Positions 4,768 to 12,595 of a stretch of 12,595 nucleotides of DNA are shown here, piece by piece (the stretch's first letter is position 1; every line of letters starts with the position of its first letter). Below the pieces are notes generated by a model. It saw only the letters and a program-made list of their open reading frames with translations. It was not told the origin of the DNA and did no database searches. The stretch is taken from contig CAZDYI010000048.1 of NCBI GenBank assembly GCA_964509765.1, positions 1 through 12,595 of the forward strand. The letters are read 5' to 3'. Source of the DNA: CAZDYI01 sp964509765 (GTDB taxonomy: Bacteria; Pseudomonadota; Gammaproteobacteria; Tethybacterales; Tethybacteraceae). The position numbers and the translations under genes are program-made.

Positions 4768-6030
4768 CTAGAAGCCCGGCAGGGTCTGGATGATGAACAG
4801 CTCGAAGGCGAGCTTGGTCTTGTCGCCGTCGAGCGCGACGTCGACCGCGGAGCGGCCGTCGTGGGCCTCGTGGTCGAGGGTCGCGCCGTGCTCGAGGAGG
4901 TACTTGAGCGCCTCGGTGTCGTCGAGCTCGGCGGTGTAGAACACCGGCGTGAACCCGACGTCGTCCTCGGCGTTGGGGTCGGCGCCGGACTCGAGCAGCG
5001 CGGTGATCACCTCGATGTCGCCCGTCGCCGCGGCAAGGTGCAGCGCGGTGGCGCCCATCTCGTCCCGGGCGTCGACGTCGGCGCCGCCGTCGGCGAGCGC
5101 GAGCACCGCCTCCGGGTTCATGGCCGCAGCGGCGTGGATCGGCATCCTGCCCATCTCCGACGGCGCGTTCGGGTCGGCGCCGTGCTCGAGCAGCGCCTCG
5201 AGCGCGGCGGACGCGCCTGCGGCCGCGGCGCTGTAGAGCGGGGTGTTGGACGCGGCGTCGGGCAGGTCGGGGTCGGCGCCGAGCGATACGAGCCGGCCTA
5301 CCGCGGCCGGCGAGTCAGCGGCCGCGGCATGGTGGAGAGGGGTCTTTCCGTCGGAGTCGACGAATACAGCGTCCTCGGGCTTGAGCAGCGGGCCGACGAG
5401 CTCCCAGCCCTCCTCGGGCATGCCGGCGGACGCGAGCCGGCCGAGGGCCTTGATCCCGGCGTCGCCGTGGATGCCGGCGAGGTAGCGCGCGGCCTCCATC
5501 TCGCCTGCGAGCAGTGCGGCCTCGAGCGGGGTCTCGTCCTGCTTGTTGGTGAGCGCCATCTCGGCCTTGGCCGTGCGCAGGTCGCGCAGGGCCTGGACCG
5601 CGCCGATCTTGGCGGCGATGTGCGCCGGTGTGTCGCCGTTCTCGTCGCCCATGTCGACGTCGACGCGCTTTTGCGAGAGCGGCAGGATCAGGTCGTACTG
5701 CTCGGAGATCACGGCGAGGTGGACGGGCCCGAAGCCCTCGGACGTCGCCTGGTTGCGGTCGGCGCCGCGCAGGATGATGCTCTCGGCCTCGGGCAGGTTG
5801 CCCTTGACGATGGCGAGCAGCAGGCTGGTCTCTCCGAAGCGCTCCTCGAGCTGCGCCTGGGAAAGGCCAACGTAGTCGTCCTGCCCCCCCGATTCCGATT
5901 CCTGCTCCGCCGTCTCCTGTTCCGCCCCGTCCGCCGAGTCGCCGTCCTGGGCGTGTCCCGCGGACAGGGCAAGGGCAAGCACAAGGGCTGCCAAGCCCCG
6001 TGCGGTTTCCCTGCAGGTCCGTGCCGTCAT
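4768..6030 (-). CDS. Secreted ankyrin-repeat protein
   Basis: The ATG at 6030 is chosen because AGGGGAGG lies just upstream; a TTG at 6060 would add ten residues. The 420-residue product begins with a signal peptide (basic N-region, then GLAALVLALALSAGHA, cleavage likely after residue 27). An acidic linker rich in Asp, Glu, Ser and Gln follows (about 28-52). From about residue 66 to the end it is ankyrin repeats, roughly ten: clear ones include GDTPAHIAAK, GKTPLHHAAA, LVSLGADPD, LLEHGADPN, GATALHLAAA and LLESGADPN. It probably acts outside the cytoplasm as a protein-binding scaffold; the partner is unknown. It is the first gene of the operon with dusA and ubiA, with which it has no obvious functional link. 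A similar, partial gene lies at 1-711. Confidence 0.94.
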   Translation of the reverse strand: MTARTCRETARGLAALVLALALSAGHAQDGDSADGAEQETAEQESESGGQDDYVGLSQAQLEERFGETSLLLAIVKGNLPEAESIILRGADRNQATSEGFGPVHLAVISEQYDLILPLSQKRVDVDMGDENGDTPAHIAAKIGAVQALRDLRTAKAEMALTNKQDETPLEAALLAGEMEAARYLAGIHGDAGIKALGRLASAGMPEEGWELVGPLLKPEDAVFVDSDGKTPLHHAAAADSPAAVGRLVSLGADPDLPDAASNTPLYSAAAAGASAALEALLEHGADPNAPSEMGRMPIHAAAAMNPEAVLALADGGADVDARDEMGATALHLAAATGDIEVITALLESGADPNAEDDVGFTPVFYTAELDDTEALKYLLEHGATLDHEAHDGRSAVDVALDGDKTKLAFELFIIQTLPGF

Positions 6031-6177
6031 GCCTCCCCTATCCCGTGACAACGCTCCCAAGCGGCGGGAATCCCGCCGGATTGCGGATTCTATTCACCCC
6101 CCCCCCTTCCGTTCGGGGGAATTGGGCTTAATATTAGGGGTGATGGAAGGAACGGAAAGCAGGCTGGGCGCGGGAAA
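6031..6177. promoter_or_regulatory. Divergent promoter region with C10 tract
   Basis: This gap must carry the control regions of both main operons. Leftward, a TAGAAT box (6092-6087, minus) could serve the ankyrin operon; its -35 position (about 6115-6110, CGAACG) is poor. A run of ten C (6097-6106, G10 on the minus strand) falls in that spacer. Between this box and the ankyrin start an inverted repeat GGCGGG/CCCGCC (6063-6077) would form a hairpin in the leader. Rightward, TAATAT (6129-6134) is the best -10, with a weak TTCCGT 16 nt before it. These promoter calls are tentative. Confidence 0.35.
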
Positions 6178-7065
6178 ATGAGGATACTCGTCGAGCTGTC
6201 CGACCGCCTCGGCGAGATGGTCTGCGACGTCGCCCTGCTTCGGACGATCGTCGCCGGCATCCCGGAGTGCACCCTCGAGGTGGTCTACAAGGACCACATG
6301 GCGGGGGTGATCGAGGACTGCTACTTCATCCGCTTCCGCAACATCCTCTCGAAGGGGAACGTCCCGGTCTTCCTGAGGACCAACCTGCGGGTCGGGACGA
6401 AGAAGTGGGACGCCTACATCCAGAGCTGCGAGGACTCCAGCCTCGAGCTCGCGCGGCTGATCATGAGCGCGCACCTCGTGCGCGGGCCCGAGCACCGCGA
6501 CAAGGCCGCCGCGAGGGACGGCATGCTCATCCACCGGCTGAGCGTGCTCGAGGGCCTTGTCCCGGGCTGGCGCGAGAAGATAGTCACAGAGATCCCGCTG
6601 CTCGAGGGGCGGCTCGACCACGCCATGCGTGTGGTCGGCGTGAGCGAGGGCGACCGTGTGCTGATCGTCGCGCCGGGGTCGACCCCGGGCGACCCGCCGT
6701 GGCCGCGGGAGCAGGCCCGCGAGGCCGCCTCGAGGCTCAGGGAGGGCTACGACCGGGTGCTCGTCCCGGGGCGGATCGCCGACCGGGCGCACTGCGAGTG
6801 GCTCGCAGGCGAGGTCGGCGGCAAGGCGATCTGCGGCGAGCTGCCGCTGCCGTACGCGCTCGCGCTGTTCCGCTTCGCGCGCCTGCTCGTAGGGACCGAC
6901 AACTGCATGGCGCAGGCCTCGGCGGCCTTCGGCGTGCCGACGGTCGCGGTCGGCGGCCCCGCCGACGGCTACAGCAGGCCCTGGAAGCAGCACATGGTGC
7001 CGGGCTCGCCCGCCGGGATCGATCCCGACGCGGTCGTGAAGGCCGCCGAAAAGGCGACCAGGTGA
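6178..7065 (+). CDS. Glycosyltransferase family 9 (heptosyltransferase-like) protein
   Basis: The 295-residue protein has the GT9/ADP-heptose:LPS heptosyltransferase layout. The N-terminus MRILVELSDRLGEMVCDVALLRTI resembles the first beta-strand and glycine loop of the acceptor domain. The C-terminal half has VLIVAPGSTPGDPPWP and LLVGTDNCMAQASAAFGVPTVAVGGP, which correspond to the nucleotide-sugar-binding core of the family. It probably adds a sugar to LPS core or a related surface glycan at the cytoplasmic face of the inner membrane; donor and acceptor cannot be told. It is somewhat shorter than typical WaaC/WaaF. Its stop overlaps the uvrC GTG by four bases (GTGA), so it heads the plus-strand operon. 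A 12-codon ORF ends on its start codon. Confidence 0.83.
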   Translation: MRILVELSDRLGEMVCDVALLRTIVAGIPECTLEVVYKDHMAGVIEDCYFIRFRNILSKGNVPVFLRTNLRVGTKKWDAYIQSCEDSSLELARLIMSAHLVRGPEHRDKAAARDGMLIHRLSVLEGLVPGWREKIVTEIPLLEGRLDHAMRVVGVSEGDRVLIVAPGSTPGDPPWPREQAREAASRLREGYDRVLVPGRIADRAHCEWLAGEVGGKAICGELPLPYALALFRFARLLVGTDNCMAQASAAFGVPTVAVGGPADGYSRPWKQHMVPGSPAGIDPDAVVKAAEKATR

Positions 7066-8855
7066 GCGCGGCGCACGAGCGGCTCCGCCGCGCGGCAAGG
7101 AGGCTCGACGACGCGCCGGGCACCTACCGCTTCTACGACGCGGGCGGCGCCCTGCTCTACGTCGGCAAGGCGAAGTCGCTCCGCAAGAGAGTCGGAAGCT
7201 ACTTCGGCGCGGCCGCGCAGAAGCAGCCGCGCACGCGGCTGATGGCCGGGAGGATCGACCGCATTGACGTGACGGTCACCCCGACCGAGGCCGACGCGCT
7301 GGTCCTCGAGCACGAGCAAATCAACTCGCTCAAGCCGCGCTACAACGTCTACTTCCGCGACGACAAGTCGTATCCCTACCTGCGGATAACGGACCACCGC
7401 TACCCGCGGGTTGCCTCGCACCGCGGCAAGCCCGACGGCGGGTGCCACGGCCCGTACCCGAGCGCCTGGGCGGTAGGCGAGTCGGTGCGGGTGCTGCAGC
7501 AGGCCTTCCGGATCCGGACCTGCAAGGACTCGGACTTCGCGACCCGGACCCGTCCCTGCCTGCTCCACCAGATCGGCCGCTGCAGCGCGCCGTGCGTGGG
7601 GCTGATCGGCGAAAAGGAGTACGGCGCGGACGTCGACCGCGCGCGGCGGTTCGTCCGGGGCGGCGACGGCGAGGTCGTCGCCGAGCTGACCGCCCGCATG
7701 GAGGAGGCCTCGGGGCGGCGCGACTACGAGGAGGCCGCGAGGTTCCGCGACAGCATCAAGGCGCTCGCGGACATCCGCCACGAGAGCGCGGTCACGGGCG
7801 GGGCGCCCGAGGCCGACTTCATCGGCCTGCACGCCGGCGACGGCGGGGTTGCGGTGCGTCTCGTCGCGGTGCGCGGCGGAAGGTGCGTGGGCGAGATCGA
7901 CTTCTTCCCGGAGAACGCCGACGGGGTCTCGGCGGACGAGGTCCTCGGCTCGTTCGTCGCGCAGCACTACAGGCGCCACAGGCTGCCCGCCCGTGTGGTC
8001 GCGCGATGCGGGCTCGAGCCCGCGGCGCTGGAGCGGCTTGCCGGCGGAGGAAAGGCGCGGTTCGTCACCCGTCCGCAGGGCGGCGAGAGGAAGAGGGTCG
8101 AGCTCGCCTGCGAGAACGCGGCCGCGGCCCTGCGGCGCCGCGACCTCGCCGCCGGCGAGGCGGCGGCCACACTCGAGCGGCTTGCGGGCCTGCTCGAGAT
8201 CCCGCCGCCTGCGCGGATCGACTGCATCGACGTCAGCCACTCGATGGGCGAGGAGGCGGTCGCCTCGTGCGTGGTGTGCGCAGGCGGCGTGATGGACAAG
8301 AGGCTCTACCGCCGCTACCGGCTCAGGAAGGCGCCGGGCGGCGACGACTACGCGGGCATACGCGAGACGGTCTCGCGGCGCTACCGCGGCGCGGGCGAGG
8401 ACCCCTCCGTCCTGCCGGGGCTCGTGGTGATCGACGGCGGCGCGGGACAGGTCTCGGCGGTCAACGAGGCGCTCGACTCGCTGCAGGCGGGGCAGACGCC
8501 GGTGCTCGGGATCGCCAAGGGGCCAGAGAGAAAGCCCGGGGCCGAGACGCTTATCACCGGCCACGGCGAGATCCTCGAGGTGCCGCCGGCGGACGCGGCG
8601 TTCAGGCTCCTGCAGCGGATGCGCGACGAGGCGCACCGCTTCGCGCTCGCGGGCCACCGCAGGCGGCGCGACCGGAAGAGGCGCGCGTCGGCGCTCGAGG
8701 AGATCGAGGGGATCGGGCCCTCGAAGCGGCGCGCGCTGGTGAACGAGTTCGGCGGCCTGCAGGGGCTCAAGCGCGCGTCGGTCTCAGACTTGTCTAGAAT
8801 AAGGGGAGTAGGCGGCGAGCTTGCAAGGCGAATCTACCGGGCGCTCCACACATGA
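7062..8855 (+). CDS. uvrC: Excinuclease ABC subunit C (UvrC)
   Basis: This 597-residue nuclease makes both incisions in nucleotide excision repair, acting on the UvrB-DNA complex. Domains in order: GIY-YIG nuclease (about 18-95; GTY 20-22, YVGKAKSLRKRV 33-44, PRYN); Cys-rich segment RTRPCLLHQIGRCSAPCVG (162-180); UVR motif that contacts UvrB (about 205-235, DYEEAARFRD); RNase H-like nuclease for the 5' cut (IDCIDVSHSMGEE with Asp390, VVIDGGAGQ with Asp458, RDEAHRFA with His525); and tandem helix-hairpin-helix motifs (EGIGPSKRRALV, IRGVGGELARRI). The GTG at 7062 is chosen because it overlaps the previous stop and gives the standard UvrC length; the frame is open far upstream, but that part is the shadow of the GT9 gene. 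Its stop overlaps pgsA (ATGA). Confidence 0.98.
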   Translation: MSAAHERLRRAARRLDDAPGTYRFYDAGGALLYVGKAKSLRKRVGSYFGAAAQKQPRTRLMAGRIDRIDVTVTPTEADALVLEHEQINSLKPRYNVYFRDDKSYPYLRITDHRYPRVASHRGKPDGGCHGPYPSAWAVGESVRVLQQAFRIRTCKDSDFATRTRPCLLHQIGRCSAPCVGLIGEKEYGADVDRARRFVRGGDGEVVAELTARMEEASGRRDYEEAARFRDSIKALADIRHESAVTGGAPEADFIGLHAGDGGVAVRLVAVRGGRCVGEIDFFPENADGVSADEVLGSFVAQHYRRHRLPARVVARCGLEPAALERLAGGGKARFVTRPQGGERKRVELACENAAAALRRRDLAAGEAAATLERLAGLLEIPPPARIDCIDVSHSMGEEAVASCVVCAGGVMDKRLYRRYRLRKAPGGDDYAGIRETVSRRYRGAGEDPSVLPGLVVIDGGAGQVSAVNEALDSLQAGQTPVLGIAKGPERKPGAETLITGHGEILEVPPADAAFRLLQRMRDEAHRFALAGHRRRRDRKRRASALEEIEGIGPSKRRALVNEFGGLQGLKRASVSDLSRIRGVGGELARRIYRALHT

Positions 8856-9448
8856 CCGGGTCCGTGCCCAACATGCTGACCTGGTCGCGGATCGTCCTCG
8901 CGCCCGTGATCATGGTCCTGTACTTCCTCGGCAAGTGGGGGGCGCTCGCGGCGCTGGTCCTGTTCATCGCCGCCGGGATAACGGACTGGCTTGACGGCAA
9001 GATCGCGCGCGAGAACAACGTGGTCAACCAGTTCGGGGCCTTCCTCGACCCCGTGGCCGACAAGGTGCTCGTCGTCTGCGTCCTCTTGGCGCTCGTCGCC
9101 GACCCTTCCCCGCCGGTGAGCCGCCTGCTGCTCGCGGCTCTCGCGACGCTGGTGATCGTCCGCGAGGTCGCGCAGAGCTCGCTGCGGGACTGGATGGGGC
9201 GCTCGGGCAAGGCGGACGAGGTCGCCGTGACCCCGCTGTCGAAGACCAAGACCGCGCTGCAGATGGTCGCGCTCGGGATACTGCTCGGCCACGGCACGGC
9301 CGAGATGGTCATCGGGGAGTACGAGTTCGGCCCGGCGCTGATCGCCTTCGTCACCTGGACCGGGGTCGCGATGCTCGCGGCCGCGGCCGCGCTCGGGCTG
9401 TCCACCCTCGCCGGCTTCGTCGGCAAGTCGTTCTCCGGGAAGGCGTAA
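8852..9448 (+). CDS. pgsA: CDP-diacylglycerol-glycerol-3-phosphate 3-phosphatidyltransferase PgsA
   Basis: This inner-membrane enzyme makes phosphatidylglycerol-phosphate from CDP-diacylglycerol and glycerol-3-phosphate, the committed step to phosphatidylglycerol and cardiolipin. The 198-residue protein starts with MTGSVPNMLTWSRI, the usual PNxLTxxR entry, and has the complete CDP-alcohol phosphotransferase signature D-x2-DG-x2-AR-x8-G-x3-D-x3-D (DWLDGKIAR ... GAFLDPVADK, about residues 45-70). Several hydrophobic helices fit a multi-pass membrane protein. Its ATG overlaps the uvrC stop (ATGA); uvrC followed by pgsA is a well-known proteobacterial gene order. The insert SGKADEVAVTPLSKTKTALQ matches the family's KxKT segment. 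Confidence 0.96.
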   Translation: MTGSVPNMLTWSRIVLAPVIMVLYFLGKWGALAALVLFIAAGITDWLDGKIARENNVVNQFGAFLDPVADKVLVVCVLLALVADPSPPVSRLLLAALATLVIVREVAQSSLRDWMGRSGKADEVAVTPLSKTKTALQMVALGILLGHGTAEMVIGEYEFGPALIAFVTWTGVAMLAAAAALGLSTLAGFVGKSFSGKA

Positions 9449-9452
9449 GGGG

Positions 9453-11762
9453 ATGTTCGCCTTCATCCGCTTCCTCGTGCTGACGGTGCTGTTCGTCGCG
9501 ATCAACGGCGCGGCGGCCGGGATGATAGTCGTCGCCGGGATGTACCCGAACCTGCCGGAGCTCGACCACCTCGAGGACTACCAGCCGCGGCTGCCGCTGC
9601 GGGTGTTCTCGGCCGGCGGCGAGCTGCTCGGCGAGTTCGGCGAGGAGAAGCGCCAGATAGTCGCCCTGCGGCAGATCCCGCCGCTTTTGGTCGACGCGCT
9701 CGTCGCGACCGAGGACCAGTACTTCTACAGCCACCTCGGGCTCGACATAAAGGGGATCGTCCGGACGATCATCACGCGGCTGCAGGGCGGCGGCGGCGGC
9801 GCGAGCACGCTCACGATGCAGGTCGCGCGCAACTTCTACCTCGACCGCGAGCAGACCTACGTGCGCAAGATGTACGAGATCCTTCTCGCGATGAAGATCG
9901 AGAACCGGTTCTCGAAGCGGCGGATCCTCGAGTTCTACATGAACCAGATCTACCTCGGGCGCGGGAGCTACGGCTTCGCCGCGGCGGCCAAGGCGTACTA
10001 CGGCAAGACCCTCGACGAGCTGAGCCTCGCCGAGATCGCGGTGCTCGCGGGGCTCCCGCAGGCGCCTTCGCGTCTGAACCCCTCGCGCAACCCGGACCTC
10101 GCCAAGGAGCGCCAGAAGTACGTCCTGCGGCGCATGCGCGAGGACGGCGTGATCAGCGACGCGGAGTTCCTCGAGGCCTCGGCCGCGCCCTTGCCGCCCG
10201 TGATCGACGCATCCGCGCCCGACGACGCGCCGTCTTCGACGGCTGGGTACGTCGCCGAGGAGGTGCGCAAGATCGTCTACGACAGCTTCGGCGACGAGGC
10301 CTACGAGCGGGGGTTTCGGGTCTACACCTCGATCGACATGCGCTTGCAGCGCGCCGGCGTCCTCGCCCTGAGAAAGGGCCTGCTCGAGTACACCCTGCGC
10401 CACGGCTACAGCGGGCCGGAGCGCTACCACGACATCGCCGGCCTGCCGCCGGCGGAGATCGCGGAGATGCTCTCGGACACCCAGGTGATCGGCGGGCTGG
10501 TGCCCGCGATCGTCCTCGAGGCGAGCCCCGAGCGGGTGGAGGTAGTAGACAACGGCGGCGAGGTGCGGGTGATCGAGGGCGACGGCCTCAAGTTCGTGAG
10601 CAAGGCCCTCGGCGACGACCCGAAGGGCCAGCCGATCAGCCCGGGCGCCCAGGTGCGCATCGCGCACCTGCCTAGCGACGACCCCGAGGCCGAGCCCGTG
10701 CTCGGGATAGTGCAGCTCCCGCTGGTCGAGGGCGCGCTGGTCTCGCTCTCGCCCGACGACGGGCGGCTGCTCGCGATGGTCGGCGGCTTCGACTTCGCGG
10801 CGAACCAGTACAACCACGTGACCCAGGCCGAGCGGCAGCCGGGCTCGAGCATCAAGCCGTTCATCTACTCCGCCGCGCTCGAGCGGGGGTTCACGCCGGC
10901 GACGGTCCTCGACGACGCGCCCTACTTCCTCACGCCCGAGCAGACCGGCAGCGGCGAGTCGTGGTCGCCGCGCAACTACGGCGACAAGTACGAGGGCAAG
11001 ATGCTGCTGCGGCGGGCGCTGGCGAAGTCGAAGAACATGACTACGATCAGGGTGCTGGACTCGATCGGGCCTGACTACGCGCAGGACTACATCTCCAGGT
11101 TCGGCTTCCGGCGCGAGTCCTTGCCGCCGTACCTGACGATGGGGCTAGGCGCCGGCGAGGTCACCCCGATGCAGCTCGCTGCGGGCTACGCGGTGTTCGC
11201 CAACGGCGGCTACCTGGTCACCCCGCACTTCATCACGAAGATAGAGGACTCCGACGGCAACGTCGTCAGCTACGGGCTGGACTTCGAGAAGCGGATCCAA
11301 ATCATCGACCGGCGCAACGCCTACCTGATCACGAGCTTCCTGCAGAGCGTGGTCGACTACGGGACGGCCACCAAGGCCAAGAGACTCGGGCGCACGGACC
11401 TCGGCGGCAAGACCGGGACGACCAACGAGACGGTCGACGCCTGGTTCGCGGGCTTCAGCCCCGAGCTCGTCGCGGTTGCGTGGGTCGGCTTCGACACGCC
11501 GAAGACGCTCGGCCGGATCGAGACCGGCGCGAAGGCTGCGCTGCCGATCTGGGTCGACTTCATGGGGCAGGCCCTTACGGACCGGCCCGACGGCAAGTAC
11601 GTCCAGCCGCCGGGGATCGTGGTCGCGAGCATCGACTCGGACACCGGCCTGCTCGCGCCCGAGGGCGGCGAGGGCACCGCGCTCGAGCTGTTCTACGAGG
11701 AGTACCTGCCGCCGGTCCCGGTGAGGGCCCGGGACGAGTCGATCAGCCGGGAACTGCTCTGA
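9453..11762 (+). CDS. mrcA: Bifunctional penicillin-binding protein 1A (class A PBP)
   Basis: This periplasmic, membrane-anchored enzyme polymerises and cross-links peptidoglycan. It has 769 residues. One N-terminal membrane helix (about 5-30) leads to the GT51 glycosyltransferase domain: catalytic Glu87 in VATEDQYFYSHLG, then GASTLTMQVARNFYL, RKMYEILLAMKIE and ILEFYMNQIYLGRGSYG. A linker/OB-like region follows (about 290-430, with HGYSGPERYHD). The transpeptidase domain has S465-S-I-K468 (nucleophile Ser465), S526-K-N528 and K653-T-G-T656 followed by DAWFAGF, all three penicillin-binding motifs intact. E. coli PBP1A is longer (about 850 residues), so this is a compact version. The ATG is four bases after the pgsA stop with AAGGGG before it; its stop overlaps the next gene. 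Confidence 0.97.
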   Translation: MFAFIRFLVLTVLFVAINGAAAGMIVVAGMYPNLPELDHLEDYQPRLPLRVFSAGGELLGEFGEEKRQIVALRQIPPLLVDALVATEDQYFYSHLGLDIKGIVRTIITRLQGGGGGASTLTMQVARNFYLDREQTYVRKMYEILLAMKIENRFSKRRILEFYMNQIYLGRGSYGFAAAAKAYYGKTLDELSLAEIAVLAGLPQAPSRLNPSRNPDLAKERQKYVLRRMREDGVISDAEFLEASAAPLPPVIDASAPDDAPSSTAGYVAEEVRKIVYDSFGDEAYERGFRVYTSIDMRLQRAGVLALRKGLLEYTLRHGYSGPERYHDIAGLPPAEIAEMLSDTQVIGGLVPAIVLEASPERVEVVDNGGEVRVIEGDGLKFVSKALGDDPKGQPISPGAQVRIAHLPSDDPEAEPVLGIVQLPLVEGALVSLSPDDGRLLAMVGGFDFAANQYNHVTQAERQPGSSIKPFIYSAALERGFTPATVLDDAPYFLTPEQTGSGESWSPRNYGDKYEGKMLLRRALAKSKNMTTIRVLDSIGPDYAQDYISRFGFRRESLPPYLTMGLGAGEVTPMQLAAGYAVFANGGYLVTPHFITKIEDSDGNVVSYGLDFEKRIQIIDRRNAYLITSFLQSVVDYGTATKAKRLGRTDLGGKTGTTNETVDAWFAGFSPELVAVAWVGFDTPKTLGRIETGAKAALPIWVDFMGQALTDRPDGKYVQPPGIVVASIDSDTGLLAPEGGEGTALELFYEEYLPPVPVRARDESISRELL

Positions 11763-12595
11763 CGGGCGGCGGGAGGATCGCCGCCCTCGGTCTTGCGGCG
11801 CTGGGGCACCTGCCCGCCCCCCTGCTTATGCTGCTCGGCTACGCCCTGGGACTCGCTGCCTACCCCTTCATGGGGGAGAGGAGGAAGGTTATCCGCAGGA
11901 ACCTCAGGGCTTGCTTCCCAGAGCGGGCGGCGGCCTGGCGGGGGCTAGTCGCGCTGGGCCACCAGGCGATGCTCGGGCGCTTCCTGCTCGACCACGCCCT
12001 GCTGCTCGCCGCCGGCGAGCGGCGGTTCCGGCGGCTAGTGCGGGTGGAGGGCATGGAGAACCTCGAGGCGCTCAAGGGCAGGCCCGCGATCCTGCTCGTC
12101 CCGCACACGGTCGGGATCGACCACGGCGGGGTGCGGCTGGCGATGGACAGGGGCTTCACGACGATGTACGCCCCGCAGAAGTCAAAGACGGCCGACCGAC
12201 TGATCCTGCGGTGCAGGACGAGGCTCGCCAAGAGGATGTGCCTGCTGAGCAATCGCGCGGCGACGGTGGGCCAGACGGTCTCGGCGCTCAAGGCGGGCGA
12301 CCTCCTCTACTACCTGAGCGACATGGATCAGGCGCGGCGGTCGAAGAGCGTGTACATCCCGCTCTTGGGGCACGACAAGGCGGCGACCCTAACCACCCTG
12401 CCCCGGCTCGCACGGCTCACGGGCGCGGCGGTGCTGCCGTGCATCACGGCGGCCAGGCCGCTCGGCGGCTACGTGCTGTGGTTCGGCAAGCCGTTCGAGG
12501 ACTTTCCGAGCGGCGACGACGAGGCCGACATGCTGCGCCACAACGACCTGGTGGGAAGCCTCATCCGCGCCCACCCGACGCAGTACTACTGGCCG
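11759..12595 (+). CDS. lpxL: LpxL/HtrB-type lipid A acyltransferase, 3' end cut by window edge
   Basis: This family transfers a secondary acyl chain to Kdo-lipid A at the inner membrane. The frame is open from the mrcA stop to the window edge (279 codons). Family marks: a hydrophobic N-terminal stretch (GLAALGHLPAPLLMLLGYALG), RRKVIRRNLRACFPE, the catalytic HxxxxD (His116-TVGI-Asp121), YYLSDMDQARR, a segment with PRLARLTGAAVLP, and PTQYYWP at the end, matching the family's PEQYxW. The start is a puzzle. The hydrophobic N-terminal part belongs to the family, but no ATG, GTG or TTG lies in frame before it; the only candidate is CTG at 11759, overlapping the mrcA stop as CTGA. A standard ATG exists at 11828 but would cut off this helix. 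I assign the longer form. LpxL versus LpxM cannot be decided. Confidence 0.88.
   Translation, partial: MTGGGRIAALGLAALGHLPAPLLMLLGYALGLAAYPFMGERRKVIRRNLRACFPERAAAWRGLVALGHQAMLGRFLLDHALLLAAGERRFRRLVRVEGMENLEALKGRPAILLVPHTVGIDHGGVRLAMDRGFTTMYAPQKSKTADRLILRCRTRLAKRMCLLSNRAATVGQTVSALKAGDLLYYLSDMDQARRSKSVYIPLLGHDKAATLTTLPRLARLTGAAVLPCITAARPLGGYVLWFGKPFEDFPSGDDEADMLRHNDLVGSLIRAHPTQYYWP

Noticed and set aside
3205..4793. Long plus-strand open frames opposite dusA and ubiA
   Set aside because: Arg/Ala/Pro-rich translations without domains, typical antisense shadows in GC-rich DNA. The same applies to the long minus-strand frames opposite uvrC (6969-8657) and mrcA (9351-10817).
6267..7061. N-terminal extension of the uvrC frame
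   Set aside because: It overlaps the GT9 gene in another frame, is low-complexity Arg/Ala/Gly, and UvrC reaches normal length from GTG 7062.

Overview
The window looks like the chromosome of a GC-rich proteobacterium (Gamma- or Betaproteobacteria-like). The grounds are a ubiquinone-pathway UbiA, the uvrC-pgsA gene pair, a class A PBP of the PBP1A type, a heptosyltransferase-like GT9 protein and an LpxL/HtrB-type lipid A acyltransferase. These point to a Gram-negative cell with LPS and ubiquinone. No rRNA, tRNA, CRISPR array or transposase gene was seen.

Layout. (1) 1-711, minus: 5' part of a secreted ankyrin-repeat protein, running off the left edge. (2) 712-1008: a divergent, AT-richer gap ending in three consecutive hairpins just before the next gene. 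(3) 1009-2352, plus: an orphan phage Mu gpF/SPP1 gp7-like (MuF) gene whose first third is GC-rich and whose long C-terminal region is AT-rich, resembling a MuF polymorphic toxin. (4) 2304-2781: three copies of an element of about 130 bp. Read on the minus strand, each has an extended -10 promoter (with a perfect TTGACA -35 in two copies), a predicted start 6-7 nt downstream, and an RNA of about 92-96 nt closed by an 11-12 bp stem. In two copies a T6-7 run follows the stem. This looks like a tandem small-RNA gene family and is the most interesting item here. (5) 2833-6030, minus: a tight operon of secreted ankyrin protein, dusA and ubiA. (6) 6031-6177: a divergent promoter region with a C10 tract. 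(7) 6178-12595, plus: a compact operon of GT9 glycosyltransferase, uvrC, pgsA, mrcA (PBP1A) and an lpxL-type acyltransferase (cut by the right edge), joined by 4-nt overlaps or gaps of a few bases.

How they work together. The plus operon is mostly envelope building (phospholipid head group, peptidoglycan, LPS sugar and acyl chains) with nucleotide excision repair inserted. The minus operon joins tRNA modification and ubiquinone synthesis to a periplasmic or exported ankyrin protein. The accessory part is 712-2832: a MuF gene without phage neighbours, with the small-RNA array lying antisense to its 3' end.

All calls come from reading the sequence by eye. Family names rest on recognisable motifs, not on database searches.
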